A program made the translations under genes and the position numbers. The notes below the pieces were generated by a model, which did no database searches, had not been told where the DNA came from, and saw only the letters and a program-made list of their open reading frames with translations. Of a stretch of 64,000 nt of DNA, positions 53,526 through 62,183 are shown piece after piece. Source of the stretch: JBEKIK01 sp963838495 (lineage in GTDB: Bacteria > Planctomycetota > Planctomycetia > Pirellulales > Thermoguttaceae). The DNA is taken from the NCBI GenBank assembly GCA_963838495.1, contig CAWIRC010000001.1, positions 1,860,001 through 1,924,000 of the forward strand. The letters are read 5' to 3'. Position 1 is the first letter of the stretch, and every line of letters begins with the position of its first letter.

Positions 53526-53967
53526 CTTTTCCAAGAATCGATAGACGCTGAACTTATATCTGCCGGTTTTTCTCAGGCCGGTCCTGTTTTGTATTGCCGT
53601 CTCATAAATTATCACATATTTGGCGATTTTCGCCATTAGATCATTAGATCCCGCCTGTTCCAGGCCCGGCCTCTTTTTTCGGTAAACTTCCCAAACCCAC
53701 TCCCTGATCGTGTCCGCGCTCTGCCCAACATAGAAACGCATCGTCGCTCGATGCTTTCATGACTCATTAACTGCCTTACCCCCCAAAAACTGTGGCGGAG
53801 GAAAGGCGAAAAAATGCAGTCACAGATCGGCCCCTGCCAGTAGTAGAAATAGGAAGCTCAATTCACAGGCTCATGAGCTGTTGGATAAGGCTTCTCTACA
53901 GTGTAAAGCAGTTCCTTACCCCCAGGTCAGGTCCTTCTTGGACCTACAAATGTAAAGGAGATGTGCG
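53526..53967. other. Region after tRNA-Lys up to the Gly-Pro repeat gene
   Basis: 442 bases. A minus-strand frame of 72 codons (53741-53523) begins MRFYVGQSADTIREW but matches no family I know, and its stop overlaps the tRNA; I do not call it. No integrase or attachment-site duplication is seen. A TAAAGGAGA ribosome-binding site for the next gene lies near 53954. Confidence 0.4.
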
Positions 53968-55002
53968 ATGAAATCGTTTATTTTGAAGCGAGTATGCGCC
54001 TGTGCCGCAGCGGCTGCAATTGCATTGGCAACATGTGGAACCCCGGCAGCCGCAGGGGAAGGAGCATCTGGTGGAGCAATGCGAGGATCGGCTGGGAACT
54101 TTGCTTCGTTCTCAAATGCCGCCTCGGTCGCTTCACGTGGACAAGACGCCAAACTGAGCAACGCGACCTCGACGGCCGGCACCAAACTGTCAACCAATGC
54201 GGTAAGCAATGTCAAAACCGGAAATTTCCCAGCCGCAAAGGCCGAACGGATCATCCCCATCACGTCAGCCAAGACACTCGTCGCCAAGCCGGAAACCCTG
54301 ACCAACGCGACCGGCACCGGCACAGCCACCATTAAGACCCATCCAACGCTCGCCCGCCGTCCGATTCCGATTATTCCCAACCATGGACCTACCCCTGGTC
54401 CGGGTCCTGGCCCAGGCCCTGGTCCGGGTCCTGGCCCTGGTCCGGGTCCGGGTCCTGGTCCGGGTCCGGGTCCGGGTCCTGGCCCTGGTCCGGGCCCTGG
54501 TCCGTGCCCTGGCCCTGGTCCGTGCCCAGTTCCAGATGACTTAGTTACAGTTCCGACGCCTTGCTGCGGTTGCAATTGTTGTCAGTGCTGCGCTTGCCAG
54601 ACCTGTCAGCAGGTCCCGGATGGCAATGTCGCTTGCACTTCCTGCATGCCACAGGCCGATATTGGTGTGGTTCCGGCGAATCCGCTTCCGGCGGAAGCGG
54701 TCCCGGCCAATCCTTCGCCCATGGTTGCCCGGACCATTGCCGTGGTAAATCCGGCTGAGACCGGCGTAACCCTCCAGTTCCTAGTAGACGGCCAGCTCAA
54801 GAGCCTGCCTTCGGGCTCCCGCCTGGAGCTGACGGCCGTGCAGGCGGGTGTCCTCGTTTATGACCGCGGTGGATCATTCGGTAAGGCCCGCCTTGTGATG
54901 GCCGATGGCATCTACACCTTCGCCGGGACGGAACACGGTTGGACAGTGAATCAAAAACCATACGCCCCGCCGGAAACGGACGAGGTGGCGGCTGCCGAAT
55001 AG
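53968..55002 (+). CDS. Secreted Gly-Pro repeat protein with Cys-rich cluster
   Basis: 344 residues of unknown function. A signal peptide (MKSFILKRVCACAAAAAIAL...PAAAG) is followed by a Ser/Ala/Thr-rich region, then about twenty Gly-Pro dipeptides (residues 142-185), a dense Cys cluster (TPCCGCNCCQCCACQTC), and a C-terminal domain of about 90 residues (TLQFLVDGQLKSLPSGSRLE, YDRGGSFGKARLVMADGIYT) that resembles a repeated planctomycete exported module. A polyproline-like rod with disulfide crosslinking suggests a cell-surface structural part (inference). ATG at 53968 follows AAAGGAGA. Confidence 0.78.
   Translation: MKSFILKRVCACAAAAAIALATCGTPAAAGEGASGGAMRGSAGNFASFSNAASVASRGQDAKLSNATSTAGTKLSTNAVSNVKTGNFPAAKAERIIPITSAKTLVAKPETLTNATGTGTATIKTHPTLARRPIPIIPNHGPTPGPGPGPGPGPGPGPGPGPGPGPGPGPGPGPGPGPGPCPGPGPCPVPDDLVTVPTPCCGCNCCQCCACQTCQQVPDGNVACTSCMPQADIGVVPANPLPAEAVPANPSPMVARTIAVVNPAETGVTLQFLVDGQLKSLPSGSRLELTAVQAGVLVYDRGGSFGKARLVMADGIYTFAGTEHGWTVNQKPYAPPETDEVAAAE
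54393..54527. repeat. Six-base tandem repeat (GGNCCN)n coding for Gly-Pro
   Basis: Units GGTCCG, GGTCCT, GGCCCT and GGCCCA repeat about twenty times. Because GGNCCN reversed is again GGNCCN, the opposite strand also encodes Gly-Pro. The array is prone to length change by slippage. Confidence 0.9.
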
Positions 55003-55182
55003 CGATTGGAGCACTGTTCGCGGCGGCGCGTAACCGCTATCAAAAATGGAGAATTTCAGAACGGGCAGCCCCGGTTCGCCGAGGCTGCCCGCTTTTTTGT
55101 CCCGTGCGTATAATGTCAGTTATAACCAAACACGGAATAAGCACCTTAATTCATCATTCCACATTCAGCATTCTGAATTCCC

Positions 55183-55854
55183 ATGCCCATTTATCCTCCT
55201 TCCCGATTTTTTCCGCCGGCCGAGGATGCCGATGAGGACGGAATTGTCGGATTCGGGGGGAAACTTTCCACGGAGTGGCTCTTGGACGCCTACCGGCACG
55301 GGATCTTTCCCTGGCCTATCGGCGACATGGATACGCCCATGGCCTGGTGGTCGCCCGACCCGAGGGCGATCATCGAACTGGATCGCTTCCACGTTTCCCG
55401 GCGACTGCGGCGGACTTGCGATAGCGGACGGTTCACGCTCACCCTGGACCGCGATTTTCCAGGCGTGATCCGCGGTTGCGCCACGGCCGGCAACCGTCCG
55501 GGCAATACCTGGCTCACCAGGCGGATGATCGCCGCATACACCCGGTTGCATCGGTTGGGCCACGCCCATAGCGTCGAGGCCTGGCACGGGGAAAAACTGG
55601 CCGGCGGGACCTACGGCGTGGCCATCGGCGGTTTTTTCGCCGCGGAGTCGATGTTCTATAGCCTCCGCGACGCCTCAAAGGTCGCGCTCGTTCATCTTGT
55701 CGAGCATTTAAAAAAGCGCGGCTTCGTTTTGCTGGACATCCAGCAGCTCACCCCGCACACGGCCCACTTCGGTGCAGTCGAAATCCCCCGCCGCGAATAT
55801 CTCGCCCGCCTCGCCGAGGCGATTGACAAACCAGTTCACTTTAACGACGAGTAA
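55183..55854 (+). CDS. aat: Leucyl/phenylalanyl-tRNA-protein transferase
   Basis: Adds Leu or Phe to proteins with N-terminal Arg/Lys, marking them for ClpSAP degradation. Family motifs: RFFPPAEDADEDGIVGFGGK (YPxP-type start with FPP), LLDAYRHGIFPWP, MAWWSPDPRAIIEL, NTWLTRRMIAAYTRLH, GHAHSVEAWHGEKLAGGTYG and GGFFAAESMFYSLRDASKVA. 223 residues, complete. The start at 55183 is the only Met near the conserved N-terminus. Confidence 0.95.
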   Translation: MPIYPPSRFFPPAEDADEDGIVGFGGKLSTEWLLDAYRHGIFPWPIGDMDTPMAWWSPDPRAIIELDRFHVSRRLRRTCDSGRFTLTLDRDFPGVIRGCATAGNRPGNTWLTRRMIAAYTRLHRLGHAHSVEAWHGEKLAGGTYGVAIGGFFAAESMFYSLRDASKVALVHLVEHLKKRGFVLLDIQQLTPHTAHFGAVEIPRREYLARLAEAIDKPVHFNDE

Positions 55855-55873
55855 CTTTCGTGAAGCTTAAATC

Positions 55874-55910
55874 GTCCCCTCTCCCTTTGGGAGAGGGTTA
55901 GGGTGAGGGC
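55874..55910. repeat. CCCTCTCCC/GGGAGAGGG hairpin repeat
   Basis: TCCCCTCTCCCTTTGGGAGA followed by GGGTTAGGGTGAGGGC. It lies between the convergent aat and restriction-modification genes. Confidence 0.85.
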
Positions 55911-55953
55911 GAACATCTGATTACTTTCCCTTGGAAAGATATCCCGAGTAAGA

Positions 55954-58900
55954 TTACGTGTTTTGTTCTACAATCGCTATTTCTTCGTCAGTCAGCCCAT
56001 AGAGTTCATAAACCAACTGGTCGATCTGCTTGTCAGTCGCGGCGATCTGCCGTTGGAGTACAATTTGGAGTTGCCCAGGCCGAGCGGTAGACAATCTCCT
56101 TTGTAACTCCAACATAGTTTCGACCAAATGCACCATCCGATCGTGGCGTCGCTCGTCGGCTTTGTTGGAAAAGTCAATCATACGTATAGGAATATATTCG
56201 ATATACTGTTTATTAAGTGCAATATACCCGCCTCGATATATTGTACTTCTTGATTTTAGGTATACGCTGCATAAATTGGAATTCAGCAATCCGAGAAGAT
56301 ATTTATCACTTAATTTAACATTTTGTAATAAGGTAATGCCATACCCTCCACCTCCACCTCCTCCACTGCCTACAAAAAAATACTTTCCTTCATAATCAGC
56401 CGCAAAACAACTTCCCTTTGCAATTGCTGGAGCCAGGATCTTAGACATATTAAATCTGGAATGATTTTTCTTGTATACATAACCATACCACGCGCGACCC
56501 ATTTGTTTTTTATTTCGCTCCGCTAGACGATTATGGTTTATTTCTAGGTATTTCCAGGTCAATGGATAAAGTCGTTTATATTCTTTAGGATCGATTAAAA
56601 CAGATTTTCCTTTTACGATTTTATAGGGAAAAATCAGGCGTTTTGTGGCATCGGCAAGACAGTAGCGTCGAATGTTAAGAGAACCCTTCAAAAAATGTTT
56701 TAGGTGATCGGATTCAAACCAATGCTCTTTTCCGGTTGATTCCGAGTAACAAAGAATTCGATTTGATTTCTCGTTAATGGACTCCAAGATGAAGACATCA
56801 TCTGCGTCGGTTTGAAGGCCAACAAATAAATGTGCGATATTTGACAATTTTGTAGGAATTAAATCAAGTTTTGTACAAAGAGCGGCGATTTTTCCATCTA
56901 TTATATTCCATTCTTTTGAGGTAAAAGCTTTCGCGGGGATAGATATAGGCGCTGCAATCTTTTTTTCACACCAATCATCCAGATCATCAACTTTAAAAAA
57001 TTCACATTCCTGAACACCAGATTTTGACAGAAACAAAAGGCATGTATATGTGGTTGGCCCATGAAAAACCTGTTGATGCCCAAAATGTACTATATGAGAC
57101 AAATGATTTCCGGATGATAAATGCCCGCGCAATGCCTCACCATATTTTGCATTGAAGAATTTATGTGGGCAAATGAAACCCAATAGCCCAAGTTTATTTA
57201 ATAAAGTTAAGCCTTTCTCTAAAAAGAGTAAATAAATGTCATAGTTGCCCTTGCCTGCTGAAACATAATGTTTACCAAAGTAATCAACAGAGTATGGTTG
57301 TATTTCATTCAAGGTCTGAATTCTTATATAAGGCGGATTACCAATAACGGCATCAAATCCACCGGAGTTCATTATTTTGTTAAAACCCTGCTTTTTATCT
57401 TGCCAGTCAAAGACGTTGACGCGTAGTTGTTCCTGATCGTCGAAGAGTTTTAGTTGGCGGCCATTGTAAAAATCCGGGCCTATGAGCGAATTGCCACATT
57501 TGATGTTGTCGCCCAGGTCGGGCAAGGCGCGCTTGTGAAACAAGCGTATTTGATTGTCCACGGTTTCCCCGGATTCGCCTTCCAATACCTTCAACAGCAG
57601 TGAAAGTTTTGTCACCTCGACCGCCTGCTCGTCGATGTCAACGCCATAGATGTTGTTTAAGAGTATGCGCTTGCGTTCCGCGGCAGTCAGTCTCCAATCG
57701 CCCGCTTTGCCGCGATAAAGTTTCGGGGTTCGCCCTTTTGCATGTTTTTCCTCTCCGTCGGCCATATACCAATCTCGATGCCAATCCAGTAAATATTGGT
57801 ACGCGCCGAGCAAAAACGAACCTGAACCGCAGGCGGGATCGAGGATACGGAGTTTCGCGGCTTGTGTAGGGTTCATTTTCGCACGTCCCTCACTCCCAAT
57901 CCCGCTCCCCTTCGGGTCGCGGCTAAACGGTTCGTCAGATTCACCGTTTAACAATTTCCCCACTGTATGGCGAACTATGTAATCGACAATGTATGACGGC
58001 GTGTAATATACGCCTCCCGCCTTGCGAACCTCGGGCTTATCCTCAACCTTTGCCTGATGGCCCTTTGTCAACTTGATGACTTTACCCAGAAACTGCTCGT
58101 AAACCTGCCCCAGAATTTCGACGGGAAATACAGAGAATTCATAGGGACTTTCCGGAAAGTACAAACCGCCGAGAATATCCTTTAGCGGTTTGTCATCAAC
58201 CGTTAGATCGAGGGTCAGTTCGTCCGGCGGTTCAGAGCGGTCTTTTTCCTCTGTGAAGTGGAACAAACCCGAGTTATAGCGGTCGTCCGCTCGCTGGAAC
58301 AATTCACGCATTCGGCGATAGATATTCGGCGCGTTTTGCAACGATTCCAACGTGGCATAAGGCTCGATCCCCCGATCTTCGCATATCCTTAGGAAGATGA
58401 TACGGTCGATAATCCGCTGCACCGCGAAATTCAAATCGCGCTGTTCGAGACCTTCGTTTCGCAATGCTAAATGTCGAGCAAGTTCAGTACGCCAACCTTC
58501 GATTTCACTTAAAAATGCCTTATCAACCTCGGCCGTGCCTTTTTTTACTTTTTTACTTGTGACGAATCTTTCCAGCGATCCCTTGCGAATTGCCTCCGGC
58601 GAGAATAGCCCGTAGAGTTCGTCCCAACGTTCGACATATTCAGTGTAATTGAGATATATGACCCTGGCGGTGGATGCCTTGTCGTCTTTATCAGGACGGA
58701 TGCGACAATCGTAAACGGCGAATTCCTCGAAATCGGTTAAGATGCTCACCGGCAGTTTTGCCGACCACGCATAGCGGCGCAATTGATATGCCGGACTGAT
58801 CGCCTCGCCGATATCGACGGAAGGCTTCTTGGCCTCGACGAAGAAGCTCCTCTGTCCGCCGCCTACGCGAAAACAATAGTCCGGCGCTTTTGTTCGCCCG

Positions 58901-59106
58901 CCGATTTTTATGGCGTCTTCGTGTATTACTTCCTTGTATGCGTCGGCATAGCCTTTGCGATTATATATGTCCCAGCCAAAGGCCTCGAAAAGGGGGTTTA
59001 AAAACTCCTCGCGCAATTGGGCCTCGTTGTATTGGCCGGATTGATAAGTTTCCTTATGGGCGTCGAATCGTTCAACCAATTCCTTCACAACCGCGGGCGC
59101 TGTCAT
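55954..59106 (-). CDS. Type IIG restriction-modification enzyme (Eco57I-like), single polypeptide
   Basis: 1050 residues combining nuclease, methyltransferase and specificity parts. N-terminal PD-(D/E)xK nuclease: APDYCFRVGGG then RSFFVEAKKP (about residues 74-95). N6-adenine methyltransferase in the middle: motif I ILDPACGSGSFLLGAY (about 425) and motif IV VIGNPPYIRI. The C-terminal 400 residues form the TaqI_C-like target-recognition domain. The DNA for the target-recognition part (about 56160-57350) is clearly more AT-rich than the rest, a sign of domain exchange. No separate modification or specificity gene is present, as expected for this type. A seven-Gly run (GSGGGGGGGY) lies in the recognition domain. 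Confidence 0.92.
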   Translation of the reverse strand: MTAPAVVKELVERFDAHKETYQSGQYNEAQLREEFLNPLFEAFGWDIYNRKGYADAYKEVIHEDAIKIGGRTKAPDYCFRVGGGQRSFFVEAKKPSVDIGEAISPAYQLRRYAWSAKLPVSILTDFEEFAVYDCRIRPDKDDKASTARVIYLNYTEYVERWDELYGLFSPEAIRKGSLERFVTSKKVKKGTAEVDKAFLSEIEGWRTELARHLALRNEGLEQRDLNFAVQRIIDRIIFLRICEDRGIEPYATLESLQNAPNIYRRMRELFQRADDRYNSGLFHFTEEKDRSEPPDELTLDLTVDDKPLKDILGGLYFPESPYEFSVFPVEILGQVYEQFLGKVIKLTKGHQAKVEDKPEVRKAGGVYYTPSYIVDYIVRHTVGKLLNGESDEPFSRDPKGSGIGSEGRAKMNPTQAAKLRILDPACGSGSFLLGAYQYLLDWHRDWYMADGEEKHAKGRTPKLYRGKAGDWRLTAAERKRILLNNIYGVDIDEQAVEVTKLSLLLKVLEGESGETVDNQIRLFHKRALPDLGDNIKCGNSLIGPDFYNGRQLKLFDDQEQLRVNVFDWQDKKQGFNKIMNSGGFDAVIGNPPYIRIQTLNEIQPYSVDYFGKHYVSAGKGNYDIYLLFLEKGLTLLNKLGLLGFICPHKFFNAKYGEALRGHLSSGNHLSHIVHFGHQQVFHGPTTYTCLLFLSKSGVQECEFFKVDDLDDWCEKKIAAPISIPAKAFTSKEWNIIDGKIAALCTKLDLIPTKLSNIAHLFVGLQTDADDVFILESINEKSNRILCYSESTGKEHWFESDHLKHFLKGSLNIRRYCLADATKRLIFPYKIVKGKSVLIDPKEYKRLYPLTWKYLEINHNRLAERNKKQMGRAWYGYVYKKNHSRFNMSKILAPAIAKGSCFAADYEGKYFFVGSGGGGGGGYGITLLQNVKLSDKYLLGLLNSNLCSVYLKSRSTIYRGGYIALNKQYIEYIPIRMIDFSNKADERRHDRMVHLVETMLELQRRLSTARPGQLQIVLQRQIAATDKQIDQLVYELYGLTDEEIAIVEQNT

Positions 59107-59187
59107 GTAAAAAACCTCCCCAAATGCAGGAGTAGAACGACTTATTTAAGAATCTTATTCTACCGAGAATATGTTGCAATGGTAGGG

Positions 59188-59236
59188 AGCATGAAATGCA
59201 CCGGAACAATTATTTCGGTGTTTTTCACACACACCC
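59188..59236. repeat. GGTG-TGAAA-CACC dyads
   Basis: GCATGAAATGCACC near 59190 and GGTGTTTTTCACACACACC near 59218, same family as the cluster at 3847-3957. They lie just after the yqaE stop on its strand. Confidence 0.6.
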
Positions 59237-59244
59237 TATTTCGC

Positions 59245-59403
59245 TTATTTTGGGGGCCTGGTGCAAACAATTAACGCAGCAAGAACGCCGGGAACCCATC
59301 CCGCCAGGGTTAGAAGAGTCACTATCAATATTATGCCGCAGCCTTTATCCAATACGGCCAGCGGGGGCAGGATTATGCACAAAAGCGCTCTCCAAAAGCT
59401 CAT
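59245..59403 (-). CDS. YqaE/Pmp3 family small membrane protein
   Basis: 52-residue stress-associated proteolipid. The sequence opens MSFWRALLCIILPPLAVLDK, then GCGIILIVTLLTLAGWVPGV: the two-helix Pmp3 fold with its conserved LPPLAV and GWVPGV motifs. The ATG at 59403 overlaps the TGA stop of dedA (ATGA), so it is translated with it. In other organisms the family is linked to membrane potential and salt stress. Confidence 0.93.
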   Translation of the reverse strand: MSFWRALLCIILPPLAVLDKGCGIILIVTLLTLAGWVPGVLAALIVCTRPPK

Positions 59404-60044
59404 GTTATCCTCTTATTTTCCCGGCGCGCACGGAAATATTCGATCGCCATCGGCATCACCGAGATGACGATGATGGCCAGGATGACCCAGTGAAAGTCGC
59501 GTTTCACCCACGCCTGCCCGGCAAAGGCATATCCGGCAAAGAGGAACAGTGCCACCCAGGCCACCCCGCCGATAATGTTGTAAACGATGAACCGCGCATA
59601 GTTCATCGCCCCGATGCCGGCCACGAAAGGGGCAAAGGTGCGGATAATCGGCACGAACCGGGCCAGGATAATCGTTTTGCCGCCGTATTTTTCATAGAAG
59701 CGATGCGTGCGCTCGAGATATTCTTTTTTCAGAAAGCGGACCTTGCCCGTAAATGCCTTTGGCCCCACATAATGCCCGACCCAATAGTTCACCGTATCGC
59801 CGGCAATGGCAGCCAGGCTAAGCAGGACAAAAAGCAGCCAAACGTTAAGTCCTTTGGTGGCGAAGGCCCCGGCGGCGAAAATCAGCGAATCGCCGGGCAA
59901 AATCGGAGTCACCACCAATCCGGTCTCGCAAAATATAATCACGAAGAGTATAAGGTACGTCCAGGCGCCGTAATTCTTCAACAACTCTGCCAGAACCTGA
60001 TCGAGATGCCGGAAAAGATCGAAAAAATACCTAATCCACTCCAC
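59400..60044 (-). CDS. DedA family membrane protein
   Basis: 214 residues with about five membrane helices. Family hallmarks: FCETGLVVTPILPGDSLIFA (the E...P.P.E-type re-entrant loop), GDTVNYWVGHYVG, FYEKYGGKTIILARFVPIIR (conserved Arg) and APFVAGIGAMNYARF. DedA proteins act in lipid-carrier recycling and membrane homeostasis. Start GTG at 60044 is preferred because GGAGG lies six bases before it; an ATG at 60086 lies within a hairpin repeat. It overlaps yqaE by 4 bases. Confidence 0.92.
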   Translation of the reverse strand: MEWIRYFFDLFRHLDQVLAELLKNYGAWTYLILFVIIFCETGLVVTPILPGDSLIFAAGAFATKGLNVWLLFVLLSLAAIAGDTVNYWVGHYVGPKAFTGKVRFLKKEYLERTHRFYEKYGGKTIILARFVPIIRTFAPFVAGIGAMNYARFIVYNIIGGVAWVALFLFAGYAFAGQAWVKRDFHWVILAIIVISVMPMAIEYFRARRENKRIT

Positions 60045-60070
60045 CGGAACCTCCAAGAGAAAAGACGAAA

Positions 60071-60096
60071 CCCCCGGCGTGTTCACCGGGGGCTAA
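60071..60096. repeat. CCCCCGG-GTTCA-CCGGGGG hairpin repeat
   Basis: CCCCCGGCGTGTTCACCGGG ending GGCTAA. Best-preserved copy of the family; others at 19787, 45714 and 47498. Confidence 0.8.
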
Positions 60097-60109
60097 ATGA
60101 ACGGCATAC

Positions 60110-60985
60110 TTAGCCCCTGGTCAACTTGTGGAAGCGGGTCATCAGGTCGCGGGTCACCGGGCCGGGCGCGCCAGATCCGATCATGCGGCTGTCAACCTTC
60201 ACCACCGGCACCAGTTCGGCGGCCGTCCCGGTCAGGAAACATTCGTCGGCGATATATACGTCATGCTTCGTGAGCGGCGTCTCCAGCACCGCGATGCCGG
60301 TCTGCCGGGCCAGGTCGATGACCACGTCGCGGGTAATGCCCTCCAATATGCAGGCCTCCAAGGGCGGAGTAAGCAACCGGCCCTGGCGGACGAGGAAAAT
60401 GTTGTCGCCCGTGCATTCGGCCACCTCGCCCTTGCAGTTGAGCATCAACGCCTCGATGCACCCCGCCTGCACGCCCTCGATCTTGGCAAGAATGTTGTTC
60501 AGATAATTGAGCGACTTGATCCGCGGGCTGAGCGCGGCCGGATGATTCCGCACCGTGCTCACGGTGATGATCTCCAAACCCCTCTCGTACAGTTCGGCCG
60601 GATAAAGAGCGATACGATCGGTGATGATAATTATTTGCGGATTGCTGCACCGGTTTGGATCGAGCCCCAGGCTGCCCACGCCCCGGGTAACCACAACGCG
60701 AATATATCCATCCTTGATTTTGTTGACTTCCAGCGTGTTGTAAATTGCCTTGGCCATTTCGGCCTTGGTCATGGGGATTTCGAGAATGATGGCCTTGGCC
60801 GAGTTCCAGAGCCGATCCAGGTGCTCATCCAGCCGGAACACCTTGCCGCCGTAGGAACGGATGCCCTCGAATACGCCGTCGCCATAAAGCAGGCCGTGAT
60901 CGTAAACGCTGATCTTGGCGTCCTCTTTGTCGTAAAGAGCGCCGTTGATATATATTTGAAGCGAGTTTTTGGAAGACATGGCCAT
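60110..60985 (-). CDS. ilvE: Branched-chain amino acid aminotransferase
   Basis: PLP-dependent final step of Val, Leu and Ile synthesis. Fold-type IV transaminase of 291 residues: ISVYDHGLLYGDGVFEGIRS at the N-terminus, RVVVTRGVGSLGLDPNRC, the PLP-Lys in PRIKSLNYLNNILAK, the family's EAL in GCIEALMLNCKGEVAECTGD, and ECFLTGTAAELVPV at the C-terminus. The residue pattern favours BCAT over D-amino acid transaminase. Start ATG 60985; ATG 60979 also possible. Confidence 0.92.
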   Translation of the reverse strand: MAMSSKNSLQIYINGALYDKEDAKISVYDHGLLYGDGVFEGIRSYGGKVFRLDEHLDRLWNSAKAIILEIPMTKAEMAKAIYNTLEVNKIKDGYIRVVVTRGVGSLGLDPNRCSNPQIIIITDRIALYPAELYERGLEIITVSTVRNHPAALSPRIKSLNYLNNILAKIEGVQAGCIEALMLNCKGEVAECTGDNIFLVRQGRLLTPPLEACILEGITRDVVIDLARQTGIAVLETPLTKHDVYIADECFLTGTAAELVPVVKVDSRMIGSGAPGPVTRDLMTRFHKLTRG

Positions 60986-61007
60986 AGGCTATACTTGGTA
61001 ATTGATT

Positions 61008-61180
61008 CATGCGTTCCCACGAAGGACCGTGGGAACGAGTAATTATTATTAAAGGATGCTCAATTATCTGGTTCCCACGCTCCTGCGCGGGAACCCACGT
61101 TTGCCGCTACGCTCCGTAGGTCGTGGTCAGACCCGAGGATGCGGGCGGTGCATTCCCACGGAGGACCGTGGGAACGAGGA
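61008..61180. repeat. TTCCCACG-CGTGGGAA hairpin repeats (three copies)
   Basis: GTTCCCACGAAGGACCGTGG (61011 on), GGTTCCCACGCTCCTGCGCG (61070 on) and ATTCCCACGGAGGACCGTGG (61152 on), each closing with GGGAAC. A fourth copy is at 36804. The 286-base gap between ilvE and lolD also has GCTAGCGGTTT and TTCATC-type units. Confidence 0.75.
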
Positions 61181-61271
61181 ACTATGAATGAGATATAGCT
61201 TGCAAAACCGCTAGCGGTTTCCTTAATTTTTATTCCTCACTCATCCCTTATTTCCCATCTTTCATCGCGCA

Positions 61272-62183
61272 TCATTCATCATTCTTTTCAATCTTCCCCC
61301 GGGCGAGGCGGACAATCCGGTCGGCCTGGGCGGCCAGGGTCTGATCGTGCGTAACCATCACTATAGTGAGGCGGTGTTCCATATTCAAGGTTCGCAGGAT
61401 TTTTAGTATTTCCTGGCCCGTGACCTGGTCCAGGTTTCCTGTGGGCTCGTCGGCCAGGAGCAGTTCGGGCTGGGCGATCAATGCCCGGGCAATGGCTGCC
61501 CGCTGCATCTCCCCCCCCGATAGTTCCCGCGGTTTATGATTCAGGCGATGGCTAAGCCCCACCGTTTCCAGCAGCCCCATGGCCGTAGCCCGGTGCTTTT
61601 TGCGATTTTTGAGGTATTTCCAAGCACTGTCGGCGATCATCAGGGGCGAAAGCACGTTTTCCAGCGTGGAAAGCTCGGGCAGGAGGTGGTAGAACTGGAA
61701 AATCATGCCGATCCGCTTGTTCCGCAAGACATCGCGCTGGGGCACCGGAAGGTTGTCGATCCGCCGACCGTCGAAATGGATTTCGCCCTGGTCCGGGGCG
61801 TCGAGCGTGCCTAGGAGGTGCAAAAGCGTGCTTTTACCCGACCCGCTCTGACCGACTATCGAGATGAATTCCCCGCGGCGGATTTCAATGTCCAAGCCCG
61901 TGAGCACCGGCACCTCGATCGGGCCCTTGCGGTAGCTTTTATAAAGCCCCACGGCCTTCAGATGCCAGGCCGCCGCCGGTTTGACCGGGGCAACAGGTTC
62001 AGGAACAATGCGAACAGCGTCGGGCTGCTGAAGTTGCGTCATGGGAAGGTGCGGAGGAAGAATCAGATGGGGGTGATCTTTGATCAGAACGACCTCGGGG
62101 CCTGATTTGGACGCGGGGGCCGGCTGGTGCGTTTCACGCACCCTGCCGCCGGATTTCAATATCTGCTCGACTTCGTTACTCAT
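61272..62183 (-). CDS. lolD: ABC transporter ATP-binding protein (LolD/MacB type)
   Basis: ATPase of the lipoprotein-release type exporter. ABC motifs: Walker A GQSGSGKSTLL, Q-loop MIFQFYHLLPELSTLENV, signature LSGGEMQRAAIARAL and Walker B LLLADEPTGNLD, with the LolD/MacB hallmark IFQFYHLLP. The first 85 residues (SNEVEQILKSGGRVRETHQP...) are an unusual Pro-rich extension absent from E. coli LolD; part of it is encoded by a GGTGCGTTTCACGCACC repeat. The ATG at 62183 overlaps the permease stop by 8 bases, so the two are coupled. Confidence 0.88.
   Translation of the reverse strand: MSNEVEQILKSGGRVRETHQPAPASKSGPEVVLIKDHPHLILPPHLPMTQLQQPDAVRIVPEPVAPVKPAAAWHLKAVGLYKSYRKGPIEVPVLTGLDIEIRRGEFISIVGQSGSGKSTLLHLLGTLDAPDQGEIHFDGRRIDNLPVPQRDVLRNKRIGMIFQFYHLLPELSTLENVLSPLMIADSAWKYLKNRKKHRATAMGLLETVGLSHRLNHKPRELSGGEMQRAAIARALIAQPELLLADEPTGNLDQVTGQEILKILRTLNMEHRLTIVMVTHDQTLAAQADRIVRLARGKIEKNDE

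Noticed and set aside
53523..53741. 72-codon minus-strand frame next to tRNA-Lys
   Set aside because: The start MRFYVGQSAD recalls a GIY-YIG motif, but the rest does not fit that family, there is no clear ribosome-binding site and the stop overlaps the tRNA.
53916..54575. 219-codon minus-strand frame rich in Gly-Pro
   Set aside because: It arises because the GGNCCN repeat encodes Gly-Pro on both strands. The plus-strand gene has a signal peptide, ribosome-binding site and conserved C-terminal domain; the minus frame has none.
53452..55002. Genomic island integrated at tRNA-Lys
   Set aside because: No integrase gene and no duplicated tRNA 3' end were found downstream within the window.
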